Below, piece by piece: positions 1 through 7,945 of a stretch of DNA of 11,191 nucleotides. This DNA comes from Balneolaceae bacterium (GTDB taxonomy: Bacteria; Bacteroidota; Rhodothermia; Balneolales; Balneolaceae), in NCBI GenBank assembly GCA_007123985.1, contig SLGA01000106.1, forward strand, positions 1 through 11,191, in the 5' to 3' direction. The notes beneath the pieces were generated by a model. It had not been told where the DNA came from and did not search any database. It saw only the letters and a program-made list of their open reading frames with translations. The position numbers were made by a program, and so were the translations under genes. Numbering within the stretch: the stretch's first letter is position 1; every line of letters starts with the position of its first letter.

Positions 1-28
1 TACAGAGGCTTGCACTGAAGTAGTAATT

Positions 29-2983
29 CTACTTAATCAAAACCATCTTACGTGAGAATACCCCGCCGGTGGTTGTGAGTCTGTACACATACACCCCGCT
101 CGACAATCCAGCCGCATCAAAGGGCACATCGTAACTGCCAGCTTCTCTGAAGCCATTGGCGAGAGTGGCCACACGCCTGCCAAGCAGATCGAACACTTCA
201 AGAGTTACAAAACTACTGCTGGGCAGCCGATAGTTGATTATGGTGCCGGCATTGAATGGATTCGGATAATTCTGATTCAGCTCGATAAGTTGTGGAATTT
301 CAGATGGATCAGGGCCGATCTGGATGGGTCCATCAACATCGAGGCTGATATTATTGAAGGTTACGCGGTCTCCATCGGAGGCGCTCATATCATCTCCATC
401 AAACCGAATCCTCACTTTAAAATGCAGATTATTATCGGTTTGCTGAATGGATCTGAAGTCAATTTCAAATAACTGAAAATCATCCGAAAGGGAAAACTCC
501 GAGACGTCCATACCCGTGTTAGTCCATTGCGGTTCACCGTCGGTTACAGAATAATCCGCTATCAACCTGTCAGCTGCGCCCTCATCCATGGCCGCAAATG
601 AGAGGACAGCACCCCGGTATCCTGCAGTAGGCAGGTGTAAAATTATGGTATTTTCTCCGGCATCACCGCGGAAGGGCTGGCGAATCTGTAAGGCTCGCAT
701 ATCATCGGCGGTGTATTCTTTGTTCTGATTTCCCCCGGATCTGTAATTTAGTTCTGTGGGACGGTTCCTTCGTTCCATGGATGCTTCACGCCAATTGGGA
801 TGGTTTTCATCAAACGGATAACCGTCCAGTGAAGACCGGAATTCAATGAAGGCATTTTGCCTGAGATTTTTTGTGACAGGTAGAGTCTGTAGCGGTGTGT
901 TATTTGGTATGGAATCATCAAAGTACCAGAAGTATTTAAGCAAAGGTGTGTTCTGCTCAATAGGGTCTCCCATCTGTCTGTCGATCCATAAGAGTCGTTG
1001 ACTTAGCCAGTTTTTCATCCAATCAACTTCATCGCGGTAGGTTTGTCCCACGTACCAATTTGGCCATACGTATGTACCCAAAGTTGGCCATCGCTCGAAA
1101 TTTCTCACTTGTGATTCTTGTAGCAAGCGGTAGTTATCATCGATCATTCCCATCAGGTGCGAATTGGAAAAAACACCCTGCCGAAGCTGCCACCAGCGTT
1201 CGTTCATCCGCTGCCTGTAGGCATCATCTTGCATGAGGCGGACATACCAGTCGCGAACACCACACCCCACGAAACAGTCGTTACTGGCTTCGGGGTAATA
1301 CCACCCGGTGGGCTCCCAGCCGGTCAGATAATCGGCAATACCAATACTTAGGTTAAAATCCCAAACCGGCCCCATAATCAGTTTGCCGCCACGATCTTTG
1401 TACATGAATGTACTCAGGCGGTAGCCGTCAATCTCTTTGAGCAGTTCGGTAACCAAAAAATGGTCGATGAAGGAATCGACATTGATATAATTTTCATACC
1501 CGGCATTGGGATCATCGAAATTGGGACCATAAAGGGCATCTTCGAAATCACTCATGTAATCGCGGATCCATCGCTGCTGTTCTGCTGAAATATCTTCCTC
1601 GGCCGGCCGCGCGTGTGCAAGTTGTGTGCCTCTGCGCGTTCTGAAACCCGACTCACCCTCGTTAAGCCGATCTTTTTTGATGATATACCCTCCCGTAATT
1701 TCTGGTTCACTGTTGTCACCCGGTGCAATTTGTGTGATGTTAACACGATCGTCGCTCCATTTGATGCGTTCTGTTAACACATAAACGCCGTGGTAATGCT
1801 CATTGGTTACGGGTCCGCTACCGCGATGTTTATAGAGCTCAACAAACTGAGTTCTCGGGGCATACCAGCCGGTATCCTCAGCCAGCTGATAGGCCACAAC
1901 ATTTCTCATGAGTGTCATATCGGTGTATGGGGCATACAAAATCCAGTTATGATCGGGCGGCAGGCCAAGCAGTTGTTCGCTGAGGTTGGTATCGTCCTCA
2001 TCCTGCAAGTGAAAACCATACATATTTTTTGGGAAAGAGAGCGAGCTGGACCCTCTCTTATTGATCTTCATCCTGCTTTGGAATCGTTGCTCTGATGCAA
2101 TTGTTGCTCTTCCGTCGGTATCCCTGTCGATAAATGTGATGGCTCCCGGGGTTCTGTCACCCGGTGTAATATCGGTGTTGTACTGATTGATAATTACCAG
2201 CGGGAGGTTAGAACTAAAGTTTGCAACCTGTGGTGAAAGGTAGTTGAAAATAGCTGTTTTTACTTCACTTTCCAGTGCATTATCTGTTGCTGCACGGGCT
2301 CTTACCATCATTGTTCGATTGATCGGCAGAGGGCCTGAATATTGTGATGAACGGCCCGGTTGTGGTTCCGAACCATCCAGTGTGTAGTAGATATCTGCGC
2401 CGTCGGGTGAAGTTAGAATCAGTTGAACGGATGATGTAATCGCACCGCCTTCATGTGAAAATTGTGGTGCAGAGAGCTGCTGTCTGTAGCGATCGCCGCC
2501 GTTCTCAGTGCCGGGTGTTGGCCGCTCAAAAAAGTAAAACTGATCGGAGCCATCGGGGTAGCGGCCGTAGGAAATATCGCGTGGGATGGGTATAGGCGGA
2601 ATTTCATCCATGCGGGTTCCATCGGGCTCTGTCAGCAGAATCTCTTCTCCGCTACTGCTTATGCTGAAGTTGGTATGAAGATTAAAAGCTGGGGAGTTAC
2701 GGTCTTTACCGGATGCCCATATTAGTAAATAATCACCCGGCGCTATCGAAACATCGGGGATGACCCATCTGAATGGGTTTTCGTAATCATCAGAAAGACC
2801 AAAACCGTTCAATGAAACCGTTTCACTGCCCGTGTTATAGAGCTCAATCCAGTCTTCAGCTTCACCATCTTCATCAAAAAAGGTTGTGCCGTTAGATGCC
2901 TGAATTTCATTGATTACGACCTGGGCACGGGCAGGTGAGATAAATAAAAAGAGAAGTAACAGCGCTGGTATAAATCTGAACAT
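29..2983 (-). CDS. Secreted CotH kinase-family protein with lamin-tail domain, chitobiase-like domain and T9SS sorting tail
   Basis: Probable cell-surface or secreted multidomain protein of 984 aa. Numbering starts at the ATG at 2983. A signal peptide covers residues 1-20 (FRF, then a Leu-rich core, ending ARA before Gln21). A lamin-tail-like domain follows at about 21-156 (VINEIQASN, EDWIELYN, SLNGFGLSDD). A chitobiase/hexosaminidase C-terminal-type domain lies at about 171-248 (IYYTLDGSEP). The CotH-like region runs from about 256 to 690, with KRGSSS near 309-314, YHGVYVLTERIK at 397-408, EIDGYRLSTF around Asp519 and GPVWDFN at 538-544. CotH proteins are atypical kinases in Bacillus spore coats; kinase activity here is only inferred. 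A less clear beta-rich region precedes the T9SS type A sorting domain at 902-984 (NYPNPFN start, SSGVYVYRL, ending KMVLIK). A TTG start at 3010 would add nine residues but displaces the signal peptide and has no ribosome site, so the ATG is preferred. It lies 145 bases downstream of the symporter on the same strand; no terminator was seen between them. Confidence 0.88.
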   Translation of the reverse strand: MFRFIPALLLLFLFISPARAQVVINEIQASNGTTFFDEDGEAEDWIELYNTGSETVSLNGFGLSDDYENPFRWVIPDVSIAPGDYLLIWASGKDRNSPAFNLHTNFSISSSGEEILLTEPDGTRMDEIPPIPIPRDISYGRYPDGSDQFYFFERPTPGTENGGDRYRQQLSAPQFSHEGGAITSSVQLILTSPDGADIYYTLDGSEPQPGRSSQYSGPLPINRTMMVRARAATDNALESEVKTAIFNYLSPQVANFSSNLPLVIINQYNTDITPGDRTPGAITFIDRDTDGRATIASEQRFQSRMKINKRGSSSLSFPKNMYGFHLQDEDDTNLSEQLLGLPPDHNWILYAPYTDMTLMRNVVAYQLAEDTGWYAPRTQFVELYKHRGSGPVTNEHYHGVYVLTERIKWSDDRVNITQIAPGDNSEPEITGGYIIKKDRLNEGESGFRTRRGTQLAHARPAEEDISAEQQRWIRDYMSDFEDALYGPNFDDPNAGYENYINVDSFIDHFLVTELLKEIDGYRLSTFMYKDRGGKLIMGPVWDFNLSIGIADYLTGWEPTGWYYPEASNDCFVGCGVRDWYVRLMQDDAYRQRMNERWWQLRQGVFSNSHLMGMIDDNYRLLQESQVRNFERWPTLGTYVWPNWYVGQTYRDEVDWMKNWLSQRLLWIDRQMGDPIEQNTPLLKYFWYFDDSIPNNTPLQTLPVTKNLRQNAFIEFRSSLDGYPFDENHPNWREASMERRNRPTELNYRSGGNQNKEYTADDMRALQIRQPFRGDAGENTIILHLPTAGYRGAVLSFAAMDEGAADRLIADYSVTDGEPQWTNTGMDVSEFSLSDDFQLFEIDFRSIQQTDNNLHFKVRIRFDGDDMSASDGDRVTFNNISLDVDGPIQIGPDPSEIPQLIELNQNYPNPFNAGTIINYRLPSSSFVTLEVFDLLGRRVATLANGFREAGSYDVPFDAAGLSSGVYVYRLTTTGGVFSRKMVLIK

Positions 2984-3128
2984 ATAGCCGGGTGATGCAA
3001 TTGCAATCAAAAAAAAGAGTACGTTCGAAAGTTTGCCAATGCGATTCGGTGGTTTTCTATCGAACTACTAATAAAATAGAGAATTAAAACCTGACTTACG
3101 TAACGGGCAATGTATCCTAAGATTGGAT
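2984..3128. other. Intergenic gap between symporter and CotH gene
   Basis: A 145-base stretch between two genes on the minus strand. I see no hairpin with a T-run that would end the symporter transcript. I also see no clear match to the Bacteroidota promoter pattern (TTG, about 19 bases, TAnnTTTG). Whether the CotH gene has its own promoter or is read through from the transporter pair cannot be decided by eye. Confidence 0.4.
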
Positions 3129-4634
3129 CTATGTTCTCTTCACGTGATTCTGTTTACGCTTTGCTCCGGAGCCGGTAAATTTTTCCACACGGGCAGGGTC
3201 GTCAGGTTTAGTTAGCAGACTTACAGTCACCAAAAGAAACAGGTTGGCCGCAAGTCCATAGATGCCTTCGTGCATTTCAACCGGTTTGTAGTGCGAGAAG
3301 ATCAGGAAAAAAGTGTTCACCGAAATACCCCCGAACAGGCCTGCAAGTGCTCCCGCTTTGGTAGCGCGTTTCCAGTAAAACATGGCAAAGATGATCGGGA
3401 AAATCTGAGCAACACCTCCATACGAGCCCAGAAGCAAAGCAACGATGGATACATCAATCACAACGGCAAAGAGGTAGGCGATCAGGCCGATCACAAGAAC
3501 GGAGAGCTGAATCAAAAAGCGTTCGGTTTTATCGGATAGGGGAGTTTTCAACGCCTGGTTCACTCCATCGCGAATCCCGATGGATGCGGCCGAATGAAGA
3601 ATTGCATCGCCCGATGACATGGAAGCGGCAAGTGCTCCGGCACAAAAGAGGCCAATCACAATGGCTGGTAATTCCAACTGCATGAGTACGTGGGGAAGAA
3701 TACTGTCGGCCTGCTCAACCCCGGGAAAGGCAACTACTGCTGAAAACCCAATGAGCAGAATGGGGACCAGAAAAATCAGAAATGTGGGATATAAAACCAC
3801 GCTGAGACGCAGTGAACGAGCACTTTTGGCTGCAAAACTCCGCATAAAAAAGTGCGGCCAAACCGAAAACCCTACAGCTGATATAAGCACGGCAGAACTG
3901 AAACCCCACCAGTTCCACGGTTCACCACCAGCAGTGAGCCCCGGTGCTTGGAGCATGGCCGTGTGACCTGCATCCAAAATTGCGGTAAACATCTCACCGA
4001 TTCCGCCATAGAGCGCATTTGGCAGGTAGATACCAAGCACCCATGCCATTACCATCATAAACATGCCCTGAAAAGCGTTTGACCACCCAACTCCCATCAC
4101 CCCGCTGAAATAGACATAGATAAGAACCACAACATAGGTGACTCCTGCACCTGCCCAGTAGGGTATTAGACCTTCACTTATTACATTAAGCACATACCCG
4201 GCACCAACCATTTGCAGGGTAAGGTACGGGATAAAAACCACCACACTGAGCACAGCCAGCATGATCGACATAAACTTGCTGTCAAAGCGGTCGGCAAGGA
4301 GTTCGGCCTGCGTTACATAACCGTACTTTTTACCCAGCCTCCAGGCCCTCGGCCCGAAAAAATAGAGAGGTACAATGCCAATAATGCCGTAAGCAATAAT
4401 ATAGAAAGCTGCTGCACCTCTTGAGTACGCCCAACCGGGGCCACCCAAAAATGCAAAGGATGAAAATATGGATGCACCAATCACAAAATAGAGGATGAAT
4501 ACATTCATGCTTCGGTCACCCGCTACATAACCATTCACACTGCTCGATATTCGAAGTGAGGGTATGATCCCCGTCAAAAGGGAAATTACCAGATAGAGGC
4601 CTACAATGATAAGAATGATAGTACCGGTTTCCAC
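3129..4634 (-). CDS. Sodium:solute symporter family (SSF) transporter
   Basis: Inner-membrane Na+-coupled importer of the SSF/SSS family (LeuT fold), 501 aa, a typical family length. The chain is almost entirely hydrophobic, with about a dozen predicted helices beginning at residues 5-24. Visible family signatures are the TM1-type segment around 46-73 (SIFSSFAFLGGPGWAYSRG), the conserved loop VTQAELLADRF at 107-117, and MSSGDAILHSAAS at 339-351. The Ser pair in the last segment fits the Na2-site helix of the family. The C-terminus is basic and cytosolic-looking (GAKRKQNHVKRT). The start is GTG at 4634, supported by an AGGAGG seven bases upstream and a one-base overlap with the upstream small gene's stop (TAGTG). 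Substrate is unknown: SSF members carry sugars, acetate, monocarboxylates, pantothenate, proline and others. Pairing with a small membrane protein favours the monocarboxylate/pantothenate-like subgroup over the sugar subgroup, but only weakly. Confidence 0.93.
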   Translation of the reverse strand: METGTIILIIVGLYLVISLLTGIIPSLRISSSVNGYVAGDRSMNVFILYFVIGASIFSSFAFLGGPGWAYSRGAAAFYIIAYGIIGIVPLYFFGPRAWRLGKKYGYVTQAELLADRFDSKFMSIMLAVLSVVVFIPYLTLQMVGAGYVLNVISEGLIPYWAGAGVTYVVVLIYVYFSGVMGVGWSNAFQGMFMMVMAWVLGIYLPNALYGGIGEMFTAILDAGHTAMLQAPGLTAGGEPWNWWGFSSAVLISAVGFSVWPHFFMRSFAAKSARSLRLSVVLYPTFLIFLVPILLIGFSAVVAFPGVEQADSILPHVLMQLELPAIVIGLFCAGALAASMSSGDAILHSAASIGIRDGVNQALKTPLSDKTERFLIQLSVLVIGLIAYLFAVVIDVSIVALLLGSYGGVAQIFPIIFAMFYWKRATKAGALAGLFGGISVNTFFLIFSHYKPVEMHEGIYGLAANLFLLVTVSLLTKPDDPARVEKFTGSGAKRKQNHVKRT

Positions 4635-4885
4635 TAATCAGCCTCCTCATGGCGATTGTCGTGAATGTAAAGCGCCATCAAAGCAATGAAACCGGCAATG
4701 GTGCAGAAAATGATCCATGCGAAGGAGAGTGGAAATCCAAAAATAAGTGGAGTTGCAGAACTGAACAGTGCATATCCCGGCCAGATGATGAAAAGTGCAA
4801 TAAGAGTGATGGTAATGCAAAACCAAAATCTGCCATTTTTCAGGATAGATCTGCTGGTTTTGGAAGGGTTACTTTTTAATGGCAT
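4634..4885 (-). CDS. Small two-helix membrane protein, DUF3311-like partner of the SSF symporter
   Basis: An 83-aa protein with a basic N-terminus (SNPSKTSRSILKNGR), two membrane helices at about 20-41 and 52-75, and an acidic/His tail (HDNRHEEAD). The WPGYALF...PLIFGFPLSFAW pattern between and into the helices resembles DUF3311-type proteins. Such small proteins are encoded immediately before SSF symporters in many bacteria; analogous pairs are YhdT/PanF and YjcH/ActP in E. coli. Its stop codon TAG shares its G with the symporter's GTG start, so the two are almost certainly translated together and may form one transporter. The exact DUF assignment is by resemblance (DUF997 is the main alternative); the pairing is seen directly. 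No strong ribosome site precedes its own ATG. Confidence 0.8.
   Translation of the reverse strand: MPLKSNPSKTSRSILKNGRFWFCITITLIALFIIWPGYALFSSATPLIFGFPLSFAWIIFCTIAGFIALMALYIHDNRHEEAD
4642..4647 (-). promoter_or_regulatory. Strong ribosome binding site for the symporter GTG start
   Basis: On the minus strand AGGAGG lies inside the last codons of the small membrane gene, seven bases before the GTG start. It fixes the start codon. It stands out because the other genes in this window have weak or no Shine-Dalgarno sequence. Confidence 0.8.
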
Positions 4886-4977
4886 TCGGGAATATAAAGG
4901 GATAGCACCAAATCACAAACCTCCAGTTGTTTGCCACAGAATCAGAATAAAGAAAAGCGTTAACCAGGTACTCACGC

Positions 4978-5090
4978 TTACACAGGAGAGTGTATCTGCT
5001 GATTTTTGCGGAATATGGGGTGTTTTGTAAAACTCTGTGAATTAAAGAGTGCTGCAAAAATGATTTGGTTTCGAATTTTGTGTTATTGGT
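4978..5090 (+). promoter_or_regulatory. Structured 5' region before the outer-membrane barrel gene
   Basis: Part of the 205-base divergent gap between the transporter pair and the barrel gene. It contains TACAC-AGGAGA-GTGTA (4979-4994), then an 8-bp perfect inverted repeat ATTTTTGC (5002-5009) / GCAAAAAT (5054-5061). That repeat encloses a smaller one, ACTCT (5032-5036) / AGAGT (5046-5050). Nested pairing suggests a folded leader or an operator, but AT-rich inverted repeats also arise by chance. No known riboswitch was recognised and no promoter could be placed with confidence. Confidence 0.3.
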
Positions 5091-7466
5091 ATGAAATCGC
5101 AAAAAAATATCCTGTTTACGAAATTATTTTGGTTTTTAATCCTTCTCTTTTCTGTTAACTCTCCGGAAGTGCTGGCACTACAGTCTGATGATCAGGCCGT
5201 TATCAGTGGTAACGTGATTGATGAGAATGAGAGTGCCGTGCCCGGTGCAACAGTTTCACTGCTTGTGGAGGGTGAAATTGTGGAGGGAATAGCTACCAAT
5301 ATAGATGGTGAGTTTTCACTTGAAGCCGATCCCGGAATGTATCTGCTAAGAGTGAGTTTTGTATCGTATGCTACGTTCGAGAAAGAAATTGAGCTAATCC
5401 CCGGCGAAGAGTACATAACAGAAACCATTCAGCTTGAAGAGGAAACCCAGCAGCTTGGTGAAGTGATTGTTGAATCTGAAACCGCTGATGTGGAGATGCG
5501 CTACGATCGCAGAATTTATAGAGCCGACTCCGACATAGAAGCAATGGGCGGTTCCGCACTGGATCTGCTGGATAATATCCCGTCTGTTGAGAGTAATATC
5601 GAAGGAAATCTAAGTCTTAGGGGCAGCGATAATGTGAGAGTTTTGATTAATGGCCGCTCATCATCCCTGTTGAGTGACGGAACAGAAGCACTTGCTGCCA
5701 TACCATCGGAAAGTATAGACCGGGTTGAGGTGATTCCGAATCCATCAGCGAGATACCAGGCTGAGGGAGACGCCGGTGTAATCAATATTATTCTGAAAAG
5801 AAACCGTATTGCCGGTTTCAGCGGATCTGCACTTGGGCGAACAGGTATTCCGGGTGATCACAGGCTTTCAACCAATCTCAATTTCATGGCCAACAATGTA
5901 AACTGGTTTACAAACATTGGTTTCAGATATCGCGACCGTCCTTCAGAGGCTTTTCGGTTTCAGCGATTTGAATCGGCCGATACATCCTACATGTACAACC
6001 AGGTACAGGACAGAATGCGAACAGAGCTAAGAGGAAATGTGCGTGCAGGTGCGGAAATTTTTATTGGTGAGCGGCAGACTCTCACACCATCGGTTTACTT
6101 CCGTTTTCGCGATCGAAACAATCAAACCGATACATTCTACCGCGATATGGATCTGAGTGAAAATCTGTTGGCTGAAGTGTTCAGAGAGGAAGATTTGGAT
6201 GAAGACCGGATGGATATGGAGATTGACCTTCGGTACGAATACCGGTTTTCTGAATACAGGGTGCTGAACCTGGATGCACGTATTGATTACCGGCCGGAGT
6301 GGGAGTCCGGATCACTGTTTGAAGAGAATCGAACCGTGAATGAAGTTTTAGGAACTCAGAGAACGGATATAGATGAACAGCGCACACGGATAAGGTTCAA
6401 TGTCGATTACGTTCATCCCCTGACTGATCGGATTGAACTTGAGGCAGGAGGGCGCTCCTCCTTTCAATGGATTGATAATGATTACGGGGTACAGGAAAAT
6501 GTGGATGGTATCTGGCAGCCGGTAGAATCGTTCAGTTTTGATTTTAATTACTACCGGAATGTAAATGCCATCTATGGAATTGCATCCGCAAATCTGGGGG
6601 ATTTTTCATTTCAGGGAGGTCTACGAGCCGAACAAACCGTAATTGACACGGAGGTTACAAGCACAGGTGCAACAGACAGGCAGAGCTATTTTGATCTGTT
6701 TCCAAGTGCATTTTTAGGATATGAAATCAACGACCAGAATTCGGTACAGTTAAGCTATAGCCGCCGTTTTTCACGCCCGCGGATGCGAAATATTCTTCCT
6801 TTTTCAAATTTCAGAGATTCCAGAAACATTTATACAGGAAATCCACTGCTCAATCCGGTTTATTCCGATTCGTATGAAATCAGTTATTTGAGATTCTGGC
6901 AGAGCGGTTCACTCACCACATCGCTATACCACCGATACCGTACAGGAGTCATTGAAACGATTACTGACGTGGGTGAAGGCGGTGTTACCCGGCGATCTCC
7001 CGTAAATCTCTCAAATCAATCGAACTGGGGTACAGAACTGGCACTAAATCAGCGAATTGGAGAGAATATCCGGCTTCGGGGAAGTATTAATTATTTTCAA
7101 TCGGATACAGAGGGAGAGCTGAATAACCAACTGATTGAGCGATCATCCCGCGTAACATTCGGAAGGATGCGGGTACAATGGAGAATTACAGACGGACTGA
7201 ATTTTCAGACCACATACATGTACAGCGGTCCAAGGGCTACAACGCAGGGTAGCCGGGATGGCAGTTATCATGTAAACTCCGGCCTATCTATGGACCTGTT
7301 TGATGGTGATGCCACTCTTACTTTGAGTGGGTTTGACGTATTTAATACAAGAGGCAGGGTTCATATTATCGATGAACCCGGTTTTTATTCTGAACGAGAA
7401 AATCGCTGGCGAACGCGTTCCTTCAGGGTAAATTTTGTATATCGGTTCAGTTCGTTTAATTCATAA
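5091..7466 (+). CDS. TonB-dependent receptor-like outer membrane beta-barrel protein
   Basis: Outer-membrane protein of 791 aa, probably a TonB-dependent receptor-type importer or sensor; ligand unknown. The signal peptide is residues 1-29 (Lys-rich start, FWFLILLF core, cleavage after EVLA). A carboxypeptidase-regulatory-like domain covers about 37-118 (ISGNVIDENESAVPGATVSL, NIDGEFSLEADPGMYLLRVSF). A plug domain covers about 140-240 (GGSALDLLDNIPSVE, LSLRGSDNVRVLINGR, SIDRVEVIPNPSARYQAEGDAGVINIILKRN broken here as three motifs). The rest is a barrel of alternating aromatic strands with acidic loops, ending in a strand with Phe residues (VNFVYRFSSFNS). The layout matches the outer membrane beta-barrel family common in Bacteroidota, which is shorter than SusC proteins (about 1000 aa). 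No SusD-like partner gene is adjacent, so a polysaccharide utilisation locus is not supported. The ATG at 5091 gives a complete signal peptide; its ribosome site is weak. Confidence 0.9.
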   Translation: MKSQKNILFTKLFWFLILLFSVNSPEVLALQSDDQAVISGNVIDENESAVPGATVSLLVEGEIVEGIATNIDGEFSLEADPGMYLLRVSFVSYATFEKEIELIPGEEYITETIQLEEETQQLGEVIVESETADVEMRYDRRIYRADSDIEAMGGSALDLLDNIPSVESNIEGNLSLRGSDNVRVLINGRSSSLLSDGTEALAAIPSESIDRVEVIPNPSARYQAEGDAGVINIILKRNRIAGFSGSALGRTGIPGDHRLSTNLNFMANNVNWFTNIGFRYRDRPSEAFRFQRFESADTSYMYNQVQDRMRTELRGNVRAGAEIFIGERQTLTPSVYFRFRDRNNQTDTFYRDMDLSENLLAEVFREEDLDEDRMDMEIDLRYEYRFSEYRVLNLDARIDYRPEWESGSLFEENRTVNEVLGTQRTDIDEQRTRIRFNVDYVHPLTDRIELEAGGRSSFQWIDNDYGVQENVDGIWQPVESFSFDFNYYRNVNAIYGIASANLGDFSFQGGLRAEQTVIDTEVTSTGATDRQSYFDLFPSAFLGYEINDQNSVQLSYSRRFSRPRMRNILPFSNFRDSRNIYTGNPLLNPVYSDSYEISYLRFWQSGSLTTSLYHRYRTGVIETITDVGEGGVTRRSPVNLSNQSNWGTELALNQRIGENIRLRGSINYFQSDTEGELNNQLIERSSRVTFGRMRVQWRITDGLNFQTTYMYSGPRATTQGSRDGSYHVNSGLSMDLFDGDATLTLSGFDVFNTRGRVHIIDEPGFYSERENRWRTRSFRVNFVYRFSSFNS

Positions 7467-7498
7467 AACGGTGATGTTTCATAGGTGACTTGATACCT

Positions 7499-7600
7499 TG
7501 GGGGTTCAACCCCTTATCAGGGGTTGACGGGCATTCAGGGGCCTGTTTAACCCGACATTTTATGTCGGGCTTCTGTTGTTGTTCCGTCTCCGACGGAAGG
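7499..7600 (+). repeat. Triple-hairpin repeat copy R1 (order c-b-a)
   Basis: Three hairpins in a row. Hairpin c is CAACCCC/GGGGTTG at 7507-7526 (6-base loop). Hairpin b is CCCGACAT/ATGTCGGG at 7551-7569 with a TTT loop, a perfect 8-bp stem. Hairpin a is TTCCGTC/GACGGAA at 7582-7598 with a TCC loop. The copy begins 33 bases after the barrel gene's stop codon and could act as its transcript end, although no T-run follows hairpin c. Confidence 0.85.
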
Positions 7601-7823
7601 TGGTTGATTGTGATTGTACCCCTGAATTTCTGCCTCGTTTTCACTGAATATCTGTTTTCGGTTGAAGCATATATGAACAATGCTGAATGGCTGATTTCTT
7701 CAATGGTAACCTGACTAAAAGTGCCTGTAATTACCTTCTGAGAAACTCTGGACGAACCAAAACACTTGCGCTAAATCAGATGGTGTACCATAAATTTCCA
7801 TACTCTTGTTTCGACCTTATCTT
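7601..7823. other. Spacer between inverted repeat copies R1 and R2, no gene seen
   Basis: About 220 bases without a convincing coding region. The short open frames that cross it also run through the flanking hairpins and have no recognisable protein content. It may be the remains of inserted or internal sequence of a mobile element; nothing in it was recognised. Confidence 0.5.
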
Positions 7824-7945
7824 ATAACAATATTAAAGCAGTCTTTCCCAACCCCATCCGCCTGAGGCGGATAAACAAAAGTAGCCCGGTATGAAATACC
7901 GGGTAAATGAAGAGACATAAAACAAAAACCCCTGTACAGGGGTTT
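7824..7945 (-). repeat. Triple-hairpin repeat copy R2 (reverse, a'-b'-c') with conserved shoulder
   Basis: Reverse-oriented copy at the 3' end of the transposase. Hairpin a' is ATCCGCC-TGA-GGCGGAT at 7856-7872, hairpin b' is CCCGGTAT-GAA-ATACCGGG at 7885-7903, and hairpin c' is AAACCCCTG/CAGGGGTTT at 7926-7945. GTAG (7881-7884) stands directly before hairpin b', as the conserved tetranucleotide does in REP elements. A shoulder at 7824-7855 (ATAACAATATT, then AGTCTTT) is shared with copy R4, so the repeat extends beyond the hairpins. Confidence 0.87.
7926..7945 (-). terminator. Hairpin c' acting as intrinsic terminator of the transposase gene
   Basis: Read on the minus strand this is a perfect 9-bp stem AAACCCCTG/CAGGGGTTT with a two-base loop, followed by TTGTTTT. 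The transposase stop codon TAA overlaps its first bases, so termination would come right at the end of the gene. It is at the same time the c part of repeat copy R2. Confidence 0.65.

Noticed and set aside
1790..2095. 101-aa open frame antisense within the CotH gene
   Set aside because: Antisense shadow of a strong coding region with no domain resemblance.
2984..3010. TTG start giving nine extra residues on the CotH protein
   Set aside because: The added residues would push the signal peptide inward, and no ribosome site precedes the TTG; the ATG at 2983 begins a textbook signal peptide.
5091..7466. SusC-type polysaccharide utilisation locus
   Set aside because: The barrel protein is about 200 residues shorter than SusC proteins and there is no SusD-like gene beside it.
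7490..7714. Short open frame (74 aa, plus strand) after the barrel gene
   Set aside because: It is translated straight through hairpins c, b and a of repeat R1; a parallel frame arises from R3 for the same reason, so it reflects the repeat and not a protein.
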